From Rhizobium etli 8C-3 (GTDB lineage: Bacteria > Pseudomonadota > Alphaproteobacteria > Rhizobiales > Rhizobiaceae), in NCBI RefSeq assembly GCF_001908375.1, contig NZ_CP017244.1, positions 2,108,001-2,172,000 of the forward strand: DNA of 64,000 nt, given 5' to 3'. Below are positions 1 to 8,681 of this stretch, one piece after another. The stretch's first letter is position 1; each line of letters starts with the position of its first letter. The notes beneath the pieces are model-generated. The model saw only the letters and a list, made by a program, of their open reading frames with translations, searched no databases and was not told where the DNA came from. A program made the position numbers and the translations under genes.

Positions 1-90
1 GTTTGCGCCACACCTCTGAAGCAGCGGTTAATTCATCGCAAACCAGTCTGGTGATACAAACTTGAATTCAGCCAGGTTTTAGGAAGAAAG

Positions 91-2004
91 ATGACGTCAG
101 GCAGTTGGGAGCAGTTCGCCGGCAATCTTGCGTTTGTGACGCTTGCCGTGGCCATGTGGGCGCATTTCTCGGTCTGGTACCAGAAATCGCTGATCGGGCT
201 TGGAAAACCTCTTTGGGGGATGATCGCTGGCGCGACGTCCGTCGGCTCCATGATGCTCGCGATCCAGTTTGAGTCAGGCATCTACATCGATTTGCGTTTC
301 GCTCCGCTGGCACTAGCGGGGCTCTTTGGCGGGGCGATATCGGCCGCGATTGCGGCGATCCCGGCAATCGTGTTCCGTGGCGTCGTCGGTGGTGCCGGTG
401 CCTTCGATGGTATCGTTGCCATACTTGTCGTCACCGCCATAGGCGTGGCAACTCATTTCTCCTTTCGACGGAGAACGCCTGACTTCCACAAACTCGCGGC
501 TCTGACCACTGGGCTTGCGTTCGGATTGTCCCTCATCTTGGTGACCCTGCCCAGCCTCACTAAATCGGGGGCGGCGTCGGCGTTTGGCGTCCCGCTTGTC
601 CTCATGAACTGCGTGGCCACGATCGTCTGCGGTCTCATCATGCTGAAGACCGCAAGAGTAAAGCTGGAACGGCGGGTGCTGGAAACCGCCTTCTCGCAAT
701 CGCCCGACTATCTCTACGTGAAGGACCGGGACAGCCGGTTCATTGCCGTCAACAACAACATGGCGCAACTTTTTCACTATTCCTCGCCGGCAGAAATGTT
801 CGGTCTTACTGATTTCAGTTTGCGTACTGCTCCGGATGCGGAAGACTTGTACCATCGAGAGCAGGAGATCATTCGTACCGGCGCGCCGCTTGTCGACTTC
901 CTCGAACGTATGGGAGACCGTCACCTCCTGGCTTCCAAAGTTCCGCTGCGGGACAGCGAAGGGCAGATTATCGGCCTTGCGGGCGTGACACGGGACATTA
1001 CCGAACGCGTCGATCTCGAGCGTGAACTCCGCGAAAAACGGAACCTGCTGACGCTTGCGATGAATGGCATGTCCGAAGGCTTCGCGATGTACGACAAGAA
1101 GGGCTTCCTTATCTTTTGCAATGAGCAGTATCGGGATGCCTTCCCGTTGTCGCGTGACGCGCGGGTGGTCGGTACGCACATCACTAAAATACTTGAGCGC
1201 GTGATCGAAACTGGCGAACGAGCCGGCTTGCCCGAGGATCTGCCTGAAAATTGGATTGAGACCACGGCCGCAAATTTGCATGTAAACAAGGACGAGGAGG
1301 TCCAACTCAAGAACGGTGAATGGCGTGCCCTCAAGACACGCCTTGCGCATGACGGCACAGCGATGGTGGTGGTGTCGGACATTACCGTGATGAAGCAGGC
1401 TGAAGCGGCGCTCCAGCTTTCGGCACAGCAACTGAGATCGCTGGCCGACACGGACGGGTTAACGAGCCTGGCGAATCGTAGGGCCTTTGACACCGCCTTC
1501 GCGCGCGAGGTGGAGAAGTGTCGCGATACCCAGGTCCCCTTGAGCGTTCTGATGATCGATGTCGACAGGTTCAAACTGTACAACGATACCTACGGTCATC
1601 TTGCCGGCGACGAATGCCTGCGTGCAGTAGGAAACTGTCTGGGCAAATCGGTGAAACGGTCGACCGATATTGTCGCCCGTTACGGTGGTGAGGAGTTCGT
1701 AGTCTTGCTTCCGAACACTGATGAAAGTGGGGCCGTGGTCGTCGCGGAAGACTTCAGGCGTCTGCTCAGCGATGAAAACCTTCCCCATGCAACCAGCGAA
1801 TTCGGCAAGGTGACGGCCAGCATCGGGATTTCGTCGGCCAGAGGAGACGCCTTGCATTCCCACGCGCAGAGGCTCTTGGCAGCAGCGGATGCGGCTTTGT
1901 ACCAGGCGAAAGGACATGGCCGCAATCAGATTAAGCTACAACCTTTTGCTGAACAGGTCACGGCTGCAAAGGTCGGTAATGGCCGTCCCGCGATCACGCG
2001 ATGA
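91..2004 (+). CDS. Membrane-bound diguanylate cyclase (5TM-PAS-PAS-GGDEF)
   Basis: This protein of 637 residues probably makes the second messenger cyclic di-GMP from two GTP at the inner membrane. Residues 1-190 are a series of hydrophobic helices resembling the LytS/YhcK-type five-helix sensor. Two PAS-like domains follow (about 195-310 and 320-430), then a GGDEF domain (about 440-620). The active-site signature is GGEEF at residues 532-536. An RSTD inhibitory I-site sits at 523-526, five residues upstream, which is the spacing known for product feedback inhibition. No EAL domain is present. The start is preceded by an AGGAAG ribosome binding site. It stands alone with no evident operon partner. 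The ligand sensed by the membrane and PAS domains cannot be told from sequence. Confidence 0.93.
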   Translation: MTSGSWEQFAGNLAFVTLAVAMWAHFSVWYQKSLIGLGKPLWGMIAGATSVGSMMLAIQFESGIYIDLRFAPLALAGLFGGAISAAIAAIPAIVFRGVVGGAGAFDGIVAILVVTAIGVATHFSFRRRTPDFHKLAALTTGLAFGLSLILVTLPSLTKSGAASAFGVPLVLMNCVATIVCGLIMLKTARVKLERRVLETAFSQSPDYLYVKDRDSRFIAVNNNMAQLFHYSSPAEMFGLTDFSLRTAPDAEDLYHREQEIIRTGAPLVDFLERMGDRHLLASKVPLRDSEGQIIGLAGVTRDITERVDLERELREKRNLLTLAMNGMSEGFAMYDKKGFLIFCNEQYRDAFPLSRDARVVGTHITKILERVIETGERAGLPEDLPENWIETTAANLHVNKDEEVQLKNGEWRALKTRLAHDGTAMVVVSDITVMKQAEAALQLSAQQLRSLADTDGLTSLANRRAFDTAFAREVEKCRDTQVPLSVLMIDVDRFKLYNDTYGHLAGDECLRAVGNCLGKSVKRSTDIVARYGGEEFVVLLPNTDESGAVVVAEDFRRLLSDENLPHATSEFGKVTASIGISSARGDALHSHAQRLLAAADAALYQAKGHGRNQIKLQPFAEQVTAAKVGNGRPAITR

Positions 2005-2595
2005 GTCACGTTACGAAAGCGATGAATGGGTCCGACTTTTGAGGACATATGGTAATCAGCATGACCTTCGATCCGCAATGGTTTGAGATCGGTGCTGTCA
2101 GTCCGGACTTGGAGGTACCTAGACACACGCTACCCACAACAGTCTCATTCTGGCTGCTAAAATTTTGCAAACATACCCGCGCTATCGCCGATAGCCAGCT
2201 CGTCCGCACAGTGACGTCATCCACGCTAGCAGATTGACTATCTGCCATGACTGCCCCCTTTGCTCGTATCCCTCCCATGGCTTGAAAAGTATGGTCCCAC
2301 GCATGCCCCTCACTCGCCTCAATCTGCCGCCGGGTCAGTTGTGAGACATTAGGTCAGGTAGCGTAGACTAAACAGCTGTTCATCCTTTCTTGCCATTCTG
2401 TTCCCTTTATTACGCCTTTTGGCTTAACCTACTGATTGCCGAGTTCGTACTCGCCGGCGGGGAACGACAGGCGTTCCGGATCCTCCTCGACTTCGCGCTG
2501 GGCAAGCTCGATAGCGAAACAGGTCATCCTATTCTAGAGCAGGCCGACGCCAGACGCTTCCGGGTCATTTAGGCGTCTACCGCTGTTAATCCGTG
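2005..2595. other. Intergenic stretch with no recognisable gene
   Basis: Only short open frames occur here, for example a 60-codon frame at 2390-2572 on the plus strand. None has a convincing ribosome binding site or a recognisable family motif. It separates the diguanylate cyclase from the decayed methyltransferase and may hold old gene debris. Confidence 0.4.
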
Positions 2596-3337
2596 TCAGC
2601 TTGCCGGGTTGCGCGCCGTGACGATCCACGCCGCGCCGTCGATCATCACCGACCGCTCACCGGGGCAGCCCGCGAAGGCGGCACGGACCGCAGCCGAGGC
2701 GCGGGCGCGGATATCGTCGGGCTGATCAGCGAGAGAGCGCGCCAGAGGGCCGACCTCGAGTGTCATCTTCACCGCGTCGTCGAGCGCTGCATCCCGCGTG
2801 TCCCCCTTGCCGAACGGGATAGAGGCATCGAATGGCGCGATTGCCCATCGGCAAGCGCACCCAATCGTTCTCGGCCATGCCGCGCCAGCAGACGAAAGCG
2901 ACCCGCGCGCCCGGCTTGAGCGCACGGCGCATATGCGCGAACGCCGCCGTAGGATCGTCAAAGAACATCACTCCGAAGCGCGAGAACAGGATGTCGAACG
3001 CGCCCTCGGGCAATTCGATGCTGCTGGCGTCGGCCACCTGGAACAGGGCCGGCGTATCCTGCGGCGCTAGCGCGCGCGCTCTGCCGATCAGCGGTTCGGA
3101 TATGTCCACGCCTAGCACATGGCCCCCCGCGCCGACGCGGGCGGCCAGATCCAGACTAGACGCCCCCGCGCCGCAGCCGACGTCCAGCACGCGTTCGCCC
3201 GGGGCGGGCGCGGCGGCTTCGATCGCGGCCTGGCCGAACACCGCCATCATGGCATCGAGCCGGGCCTGGTAGGCGACCCAGCGCTCCCCGCTTTGGCCTT
3301 TCCAGTCGGCTACCTGATAAACATCTTTCTCTGCCAT
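2596..3337 (-). pseudogene. SAM-dependent class I methyltransferase, frameshifted and internally deleted
   Basis: The start at 3337 has an AAGGA ribosome binding site. The first about 165 residues carry a typical class I methyltransferase core: the SAM-binding motif LDVGCGAGASSLDLA, the acidic GVDIS loop and the VADASS/FDILFSRFGVMFF segment. Near 2835 the frame is lost after ENDWVRLPM. The family C-terminus, including VGPLARSLAD and the closing AAWIVTARNP, continues in another frame down to 2596. Comparison with the usual family layout suggests an internal deletion as well, because the segment between the two parts is too short. The gene lies 34 bp downstream of the TetR gene on the same strand, so the two were probably co-transcribed. 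It is unlikely to be active. Confidence 0.75.
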
Positions 3338-3371
3338 GCCATATCCTTGTTCTGATCCGTTCTTAACCAGG

Positions 3372-4019
3372 CTATCCGCCCGCGTGGTCGTTGCCACCGT
3401 GCGCGGCGATGAACATGGCGACGGCCGACCGGCAATAGGATTCGATTTCGTTGTCGTCCTCTGCTCTCGCCTCATCGAAGCGTGCGATAATCAGGAGATC
3501 GCATCCTTTGAAAAGCGCAGCAAACAAGCGGGCGGACTGGAGGGGATCTGGCACGTTCAGAACCGCCTTCGCGTGCAACTGACGCAACAGGGCCTCGATT
3601 TGGGCGATGATATGGGCGGGGCCGGCTTCATAATGGAGCTTGCTTAACGACGTTTGATTGGTCTTGTCGGCCATGACCATGGCCTCGACACCGCTGACGT
3701 CTGGGCGCAACAGCGTGCGAAGCAGGGATGATCCCACCGCCATGAGCTGATCTTCGACCGAACCGTCGACGCCTTCAAAAAGGGCCTGCGGTAAAAACTG
3801 ATGGCAGCGGGCCGTAAAGGCCGCCCCGAATAGCGCCTCCTTGTTCTCGAAGTGCTTGTAGATGCTGAGCTTGGATATCTTCGCTCGCTGGGCGACCTTG
3901 TCCAATGTCGTCGCGTGGAAACCCAGTTCCGCAAAGAGTTCGCTCGCGGCGTCGACTATGGTTTGGCCAAGCGCCTCGTTGGCGGGCCGGCCGCGCCGGC
4001 TCTGGCTATTTTTGCTCAC
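3372..4019 (-). CDS. TetR/AcrR family transcriptional regulator
   Basis: The N-terminal helix-turn-helix is clear (TTLDKVAQRAKISKLSIYKHF, about residues 35-54), after a basic RRGRP arm typical of the family. The C-terminal half is the variable ligand-binding and dimer domain. I chose the GTG at 4019 because translation from there begins just before the basic arm. The longer frame would run through the divergent promoter. It is transcribed away from the flavoprotein gene at 4308, and a near-perfect palindrome lies between them at 4040-4065. It therefore probably represses both itself and the divergent redox genes. The inducer is unknown. Confidence 0.88.
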   Translation of the reverse strand: MSKNSQSRRGRPANEALGQTIVDAASELFAELGFHATTLDKVAQRAKISKLSIYKHFENKEALFGAAFTARCHQFLPQALFEGVDGSVEDQLMAVGSSLLRTLLRPDVSGVEAMVMADKTNQTSLSKLHYEAGPAHIIAQIEALLRQLHAKAVLNVPDPLQSARLFAALFKGCDLLIIARFDEARAEDDNEIESYCRSAVAMFIAAHGGNDHAGG

Positions 4020-4033
4020 GACAATTATAGTCC

Positions 4034-4065
4034 TTGACAGTATCCTAATTCTTGAATTACGATAC
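4034..4065 (+). promoter_or_regulatory. Promoter overlapped by a TetR-type palindromic operator
   Basis: A consensus -35 box TTGACA (4034-4039) is followed 18 bp later by TACGAT (4058-4063), a plausible -10. Lying across the spacer and -10 is a 26-bp palindrome (4040-4065) with 12-nt arms GTATCnTAATTC and GAATTAnGATAC around a 2-nt centre. Each arm has one non-matching position. This placement fits steric repression by the divergent TetR protein. Confidence 0.7.
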
Positions 4066-4307
4066 CATGTAGTGTCCGAAATGTGCAAGCCAACGGATGG
4101 ATTTCGACCTGTCCTCCAAATCAAGGTTCCCCGGGCCGCCCGGCGATATCGAATGCGGCATTGTCCGGCCGGTCAACACAGTCATGGGCGACATTCTCGT
4201 CGATGCCGAAGCCCTGCTCGCTGACCGTCTCGAGCGCGTATCGATGGACGATATTCCACGCCAGGCCCAGCCCAACCCCCTCCATCCACAACACGGAGCT
4301 TATCACC

Positions 4308-5201
4308 ATGGATGACGTCATCATCATCGGCGGCAGCTTTGCCGGTCTCGCCGGCGCCCTGCAGCTCGGCCGTGCCCGCCGCAAGGTCACCGTTCTCGAT
4401 ACCGGCCTGCCGCGCAATCGCTTCGCCGGCCACTCGCATGGTCTGCTCGGCCACGATCACAAGCCGCCGCTGGAAATCCTGGCCGAGGCGCGGCAGCAGC
4501 TGGCGCGCTATCCCACGATCAGGCTGGTCAATGCCCGGGCCGACAGCATCTCCGGCACCATCGACGATTTCTCCGTCCTCACTGGCGATGGTGAAAGCCT
4601 TGGGGCGCGACGCCTGATCCTGAGCTATGGCGTCGCCGACCAGATGCCTGATGTTCCGGGCTTTGCCGAAAGCTGGGGCACATCCATCGTGCCCTGCCCC
4701 TATTGCGATGGCTTTGAGGTCGCCGGCCAGCATTGGGGCCTCGTCTGGTTCCGCCCGCAGTCGCACATTCAGGTCAAGCTGTATCAGCATTGGACCGACA
4801 GGTTGACGGTCTTCGCCGATGGTCACGACATTGCACCCGATATCCGGGCCGATCTGGCCCGCCGCAACATACCTGTCGTTGATGGCCGGATCACCGGGAT
4901 CGCCCGTCACGGGCACCACAATGCCACCGTCAAGCTCGATACCGGCCCCGATGTCGCAGTCGACATTCTGTTCGCGCATCCGCCCACCAAGCCGTCCGCA
5001 AGCCTGCATGAATCACTAGGCCTCGCCACGGTCGATACGCCTCTCGGCATCGTCCTCAAGGTCGACGAGCGCCGCGAAACCAACATACCTGGCATCTATG
5101 CCGCCGGCGATCTTGCCACCCCCGGAATGCCCTCGGTCACTACGGCATCATGGCAGGGCGCGACGGCGGGTATCTCGGCTCAGCAGTCGATGCTGGCTTG
5201 A
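4308..5201 (+). CDS. NAD(P)/FAD-dependent oxidoreductase, thioredoxin reductase-like
   Basis: This protein of 297 residues has the dinucleotide-binding start VIIIGGSFAGLAGALQLGRA for FAD, a redox-active CPYC pair at residues 130-133, and the C-terminal FAD motif GIYAAGDLATPG. The order is that of thioredoxin reductases and the short rhizobial flavoproteins related to them. The expected second glycine-rich NADPH motif around residue 145 is degraded (LVWFRPQSH), so cofactor use may differ. The start at 4308 has GGAG ten bases upstream. It is the first gene behind the TetR-controlled promoter. A decayed second copy of its last codons appears at 5662-5703. Confidence 0.85.
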   Translation: MDDVIIIGGSFAGLAGALQLGRARRKVTVLDTGLPRNRFAGHSHGLLGHDHKPPLEILAEARQQLARYPTIRLVNARADSISGTIDDFSVLTGDGESLGARRLILSYGVADQMPDVPGFAESWGTSIVPCPYCDGFEVAGQHWGLVWFRPQSHIQVKLYQHWTDRLTVFADGHDIAPDIRADLARRNIPVVDGRITGIARHGHHNATVKLDTGPDVAVDILFAHPPTKPSASLHESLGLATVDTPLGIVLKVDERRETNIPGIYAAGDLATPGMPSVTTASWQGATAGISAQQSMLA

Positions 5202-5256
5202 GAGCAGGCAGCATCGGCCACCCAGTTTCAATTTCACAATAGACAGGAGCGCCACC

Positions 5257-5637
5257 ATGGCCGCTATAAAACCATTCAAACCTCTAGACGAGAAATTTCC
5301 GTTTGACCGCCAACTCGGTATCGCGGCCGCGCCTCTCGTGCTCATTAACCTCTTCATGGTCGTCGATCCCACCGACGAAGCGGGCTTCCTGGACGCTTTC
5401 AAGGCGGCTGCCGAGATCATAACGAAGCAACCGGGCTTCATTTCCATGCAACTACATCGAGCGATCGGCGATAGCCCGACTTACCTGAACTATGTGGTGT
5501 GGGAATCCACCGAGGCGGTCCGCGCCGCCTTCACTGATCACGAGTTCCTCGCGAAACTTCCAGCATATCCTTCATCCGTCGTGGCCAGTCCCCACCTGTT
5601 CCAGAAGGTCGCCGTCCCCGGATTCTGCACGGCCTGA
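5257..5637 (+). CDS. Antibiotic biosynthesis monooxygenase (ABM) family protein
   Basis: This is a protein of 126 residues. The body has the small dimeric ferredoxin-like ABM fold signature: a strand with VLINLFMVVDPTDEAGFLDAFK, then PGFISMQLHRAIGDSPTYLNYVVWES and a C-terminal alpha/beta unit. ABM proteins act as cofactor-free monooxygenases or as stress proteins, and the substrate here is unknown. An AGGAG ribosome binding site precedes the start. The gene sits between the intact flavoprotein end and a decayed repeat of that end, so it may have been inserted there. Confidence 0.8.
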   Translation: MAAIKPFKPLDEKFPFDRQLGIAAAPLVLINLFMVVDPTDEAGFLDAFKAAAEIITKQPGFISMQLHRAIGDSPTYLNYVVWESTEAVRAAFTDHEFLAKLPAYPSSVVASPHLFQKVAVPGFCTA

Positions 5638-5639
5638 CC

Positions 5640-5698
5640 CCGGAAATATGGCAATGCGAATGGCGGGCATATTCGCCCAGCAGTCGATGCTGGTTTAA
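5640..5698 (+). pseudogene. Remnant of a flavoprotein C-terminus (duplicate gene end)
   Basis: The frame ending at 5698 reads NMAMRMAGIFAQQSMLV and then stops. The intact flavoprotein ends ATAGISAQQSMLA at 5201. The DNA at 5662-5703 matches 5165-5206 with about 7 differences in 42 bases, including a 16-base identical core. It is either what remains of a tandem paralogue or the scar of a duplication or insertion that brought in the ABM gene. Confidence 0.7.
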
Positions 5699-5720
5699 GA
5701 GCACAGATTGGAGGATGAGA

Positions 5721-6194
5721 ATGGCCGTCGAACCAGACAGCGCGGGTGTGCGCTTCCCTCCGCCCTTCGTCTATCTGGGAGCGCTGCTGTTGGGGCTGGC
5801 GGCGGAGCGGTTCGTCACCCTGCGCTCTTTCGGCATCGATTGGCGGTTGCTGGTCGCGACGGGCGCGCTGCTGTTCGTTGCCGGCGCGGCGATGATGCTT
5901 GCGGCGGCAGGGCTGTTCCGGCGACTGGGCACCAACGTTCCGCCGTCGCGGCCAACGACCCTCATCGCAACGACCGGTCCTTATCGGTGGACTCGCAATC
6001 CCATGTATCTCGGTATGACGCTTATCTATGCTGGCCTTGCGATCGGCTTCGACGGGCCGATCGCCTTCGCCTTGCTCCCGTTGGTGCTGATCGCGATCCA
6101 GACGCAGGTGATCGCCCGCGAGGAGCGCTATCTCGATGCGAAGTTCGGCGACGACTACCGCCGCTACAAGGCCAGCGTTCGCCGCTGGCTCTGA
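5721..6194 (+). CDS. Isoprenylcysteine carboxyl methyltransferase-like membrane protein
   Basis: This is an integral membrane protein of 157 residues with about four hydrophobic helices. It carries the family block GPYRWTRNPMYLGMTLIYAGLAI in its middle and the C-terminal EERYLDAKFGDDYRRYKASVRRWL, which form the SAM and active-site region in ICMT-like enzymes. Bacterial members are of uncertain substrate. I prefer the ATG at 5721 over 5715 because GGAGG at 5710-5714 is too close to the earlier codon. It follows the ABM gene and flavoprotein fragment in the same direction. Confidence 0.82.
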   Translation: MAVEPDSAGVRFPPPFVYLGALLLGLAAERFVTLRSFGIDWRLLVATGALLFVAGAAMMLAAAGLFRRLGTNVPPSRPTTLIATTGPYRWTRNPMYLGMTLIYAGLAIGFDGPIAFALLPLVLIAIQTQVIAREERYLDAKFGDDYRRYKASVRRWL

Positions 6195-6366
6195 CTATTC
6201 CGCCGCGGCCCTCTGGCGAAGCCTTCCGATATACCAGCGCGCGCTTCTGGCCGGCTAACCCCGCAGTTCGCCCGGCCCCTGAGGAGACACACGTGACCAA
6301 AACCAGAGACACCGAAGCCAGCGTCAGCATTTCCCGTCCGACCGTTCTTGGAAAAGGCTGACACAC

Positions 6367-7212
6367 ATGGAGTTCGAACACGTCACCTTCGACCTGCCAC
6401 ACGGCACGTTTCACGCGTTGCAGGGTGGTGATCCCGATGGCCAACCGACGCTCGTCCTGCACGGCTTCCCGGACCATCCGCCGACCGCGAGGCCCTTCCT
6501 TGCCGAGCTCGGCCGCCGCGGACGTAACGTCGTCGCACCCTGGCTTCGCGGTTACGCGCCGTCCCCGACCGCAGGGCCGTTCGACATGGCAGCCCTCACC
6601 AGCGACGTGCTCGCGCTGATCGACCGCTGGTCTCCCGGGCGAGCCGTGGAGTTGGTTGGCCACGACTGGGGCGGCGCGATCACATACGATGCCTGCGTCA
6701 CCGCGCCGGAGCGGATCGAACGCGCGGTCACGATCGCATTCCCCCACCCGCTCACGTTCATAAGCCGGCTGACGCACCCCGCTCAAATGCGCAAGAGCTG
6801 GTACATGGGGCTCTTTCAAATGCCGGGAAGCGGCTGGATCGCCACCGCCCGCGATCTCGCCTTCATCGACCGCCTCTGGCGTCAGTGGTCGCCCGGCTTC
6901 TCGCTCGATCCTGCTCTCAAGGCGGAGCTACACGAGCGCCTGCGGGCGAGCATGCCCGCGCCTCTAAAGTACTACCGGGCGATGCTGCGACCCGGCATGC
7001 TTGGGGCGACGCGCCGCATGTCTCGGCCGATCACGGTGCCCATGTTGCAGCTTCACGGTGCCAACGACGGCTGCATCCTCCCCCAACAGGTCGATGACCG
7101 ACATCGGTTCGCCGCCCGGCGCGCGTTGGAGGTCGTCCCCCACGTCGGTCACTTCTTGCACCTCGAGGCCCCGGAGGCGATTGCGGAACGGATTGCGGCA
7201 TGGGCCAAGTGA
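6367..7212 (+). CDS. Alpha/beta hydrolase, epoxide hydrolase-like
   Basis: This soluble hydrolase has 281 residues. The oxyanion motif HGFPD is near residue 33, the nucleophile elbow GHDWGG puts the aspartate at position 100, and the catalytic histidine is H262 in GHFLHLEAPE. An aspartate nucleophile is typical of epoxide hydrolases and haloalkane dehalogenases rather than serine esterases. The HGFPD form favours the epoxide hydrolase group. The physiological substrate is not evident. Its last codons (AIAERIAAWAK) reappear in decayed form at 8166-8223, after the following SDR gene. Confidence 0.85.
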   Translation: MEFEHVTFDLPHGTFHALQGGDPDGQPTLVLHGFPDHPPTARPFLAELGRRGRNVVAPWLRGYAPSPTAGPFDMAALTSDVLALIDRWSPGRAVELVGHDWGGAITYDACVTAPERIERAVTIAFPHPLTFISRLTHPAQMRKSWYMGLFQMPGSGWIATARDLAFIDRLWRQWSPGFSLDPALKAELHERLRASMPAPLKYYRAMLRPGMLGATRRMSRPITVPMLQLHGANDGCILPQQVDDRHRFAARRALEVVPHVGHFLHLEAPEAIAERIAAWAK

Positions 7213-7337
7213 CGGCCTTTCCGCCTAACGAAAATCCTTGAACGAAGCTCCTCGACGACGGGAAGTGACCGGGCTGATGCACGGCGGCACTAAAGGAACG
7301 TCTATGCCTCTGAAGATTAAAAAAGGAAGTGACCCTT

Positions 7338-8153
7338 ATGAATACGACTAATCCTGGCGTCGCCGTGGTGACCGGCGCATCCTCCGGCATCGGACTTGCT
7401 ACTGCCAAGGCCTTGCAAAATGCCGGCTTTCGGGTGTTTGGAACCAGCCGCCGCCACGTGGCTGAGAGATCTGACGGTATTACTATGCTGGTCTGTGACG
7501 TTACCGACGACATGTCCGTGGCGAAACTGGTCGAGCGGGTCCTGGCCGCGGCCGGCCGCATCGATCTCCTTGTCAACAATGCCGGCATTGGTCTGCTTGG
7601 CGCCGCAGAGGAGTCCTCGACGGTCCAGGCGCAGGCGCTGTTCGACGTTAATGTCTTCGGCGTTCTACGCATGACCAGGGCGGTGCTGCCGGCCATGCGC
7701 CAGCAGAGAGAAGGCAGAATCATCAATGTGAGTTCGGTGCTGGGCTTGATCCCGGCTCCCTATTCCACCGTTTATGCGTCGACCAAGCATGCCATCGAAG
7801 GCTATTCCGAATCGCTTGACCACGAGCTTCGTACCTTTGGCATTCGCGTCGTGTTGGTCGAGCCCGCCTATACAAGGACGGCATTTGAAGAAAACCTCGT
7901 CAAGCCAGACCAATTGCTTGACGTCTATGACGCCGCGCGCGCCACCATGAATGTGATCAACAAGAAAGCGATAGAAACCGGGGAGGCCCCGGAAGTCGTT
8001 GCGAGGACGATTGTCGAAGCGGCGAGCGCCGTCGTTCCAAAGAGACGCTACGCTGCGGGAAAAATGGCGCGACGCGTCAGTCTCCTGCGCCGTTTCGTCC
8101 CCGAATCCGCGTTCGACAAGAGCCTGCGAAAGCAGTACGGGTTGCCGATCTGA
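7338..8153 (+). CDS. Short-chain dehydrogenase/reductase (SDR)
   Basis: This is a classical SDR of 271 residues. The NAD(P)-binding motif TGASSGIG is near the N-terminus, followed by NNAG in the middle and the catalytic YxxxK in VYASTKHAIEGYSESL. The C-terminal part is longer than in minimal SDRs and basic, as in the retinol-dehydrogenase-like subgroup. I chose the ATG at 7338 because AAGGAAG ends 8 bases upstream; the GTG at 7329 overlaps that site. It ends the small redox gene run and is bracketed by the real and decayed copies of the hydrolase 3' end. Confidence 0.85.
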   Translation: MNTTNPGVAVVTGASSGIGLATAKALQNAGFRVFGTSRRHVAERSDGITMLVCDVTDDMSVAKLVERVLAAAGRIDLLVNNAGIGLLGAAEESSTVQAQALFDVNVFGVLRMTRAVLPAMRQQREGRIINVSSVLGLIPAPYSTVYASTKHAIEGYSESLDHELRTFGIRVVLVEPAYTRTAFEENLVKPDQLLDVYDAARATMNVINKKAIETGEAPEVVARTIVEAASAVVPKRRYAAGKMARRVSLLRRFVPESAFDKSLRKQYGLPI

Positions 8154-8165
8154 CGACGATGAACA

Positions 8166-8223
8166 TCCTGCACATCGGGGCCTCCAAGCGATCGCGGAAC
8201 GGATCGCAGCATGGGCCGAGTAG
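8166..8223 (+). pseudogene. Remnant of an alpha/beta hydrolase C-terminus (duplicate gene end)
   Basis: After one base-shift, this stretch encodes LHIGASK followed by AIAERIAAWAE and a stop. This corresponds to LHLEAPEAIAERIAAWAK at the end of the intact hydrolase (7157-7212). The DNA similarity is clear but imperfect. It lies just after the SDR gene, the same arrangement as the flavoprotein tail after the ABM gene. Confidence 0.72.
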
Positions 8224-8681
8224 CGGATCACTCGCCCAGCCGACGTCAGGACCTCGACAAGATCGCACGTTTTGGGGGTGCGCGAAACCGATCTTGGCAA
8301 CGGGTTCGGTTAGCGGAGCCCTACGCCAACAGATCCGCGGTGGTGCAATATAGCCCTATATTCCGGACGACTTACTTTCCCATGTCGCACCGCGGCCATG
8401 GGCTCATCAGGCTCGCTAGATCGCGGCACGTCGCCGTGCGGAAAATTCTCTATTACGAGCGTGACTATCGTGGCACCACCATCGGATGCTCGCTACCTCA
8501 GGGCAGCCGCAGCGAACCCATCAATGTTGTCCAATCCGACGCTTACACCATGGTTCGCCATTGCCTCGAATAGGGAAGCAGTGGGATGTAGTGAATTACC
8601 GCGATCGGGCCGAGCTTCTTTGCGAATTAGCAGCAGTGGCTGATCGGCATACAGATTTCGAACCAGCCTTTGGGCAAAACA
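8224..8681. other. Gap of about 460 bp without a recognisable gene
   Basis: Several open frames exist on both strands, but none has a family motif or a good ribosome binding site. It lies between the hydrolase tail remnant and the 3' end of a LysR gene and is probably gene debris. Confidence 0.4.

Noticed and set aside
313..1431. Open frame of 372 codons on the minus strand inside the diguanylate cyclase gene
   Set aside because: It lies opposite a gene with complete PAS and GGDEF motifs, has no ribosome binding site and shows no family motif. High GC sequence makes such frames common.
4083..4307. N-terminal extension of the flavoprotein upstream to 4083
   Set aside because: The added residues are unlike the family and would overlap the region after the promoter. 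The ATG at 4308 has GGAG at proper distance and starts right at the Rossmann fold.
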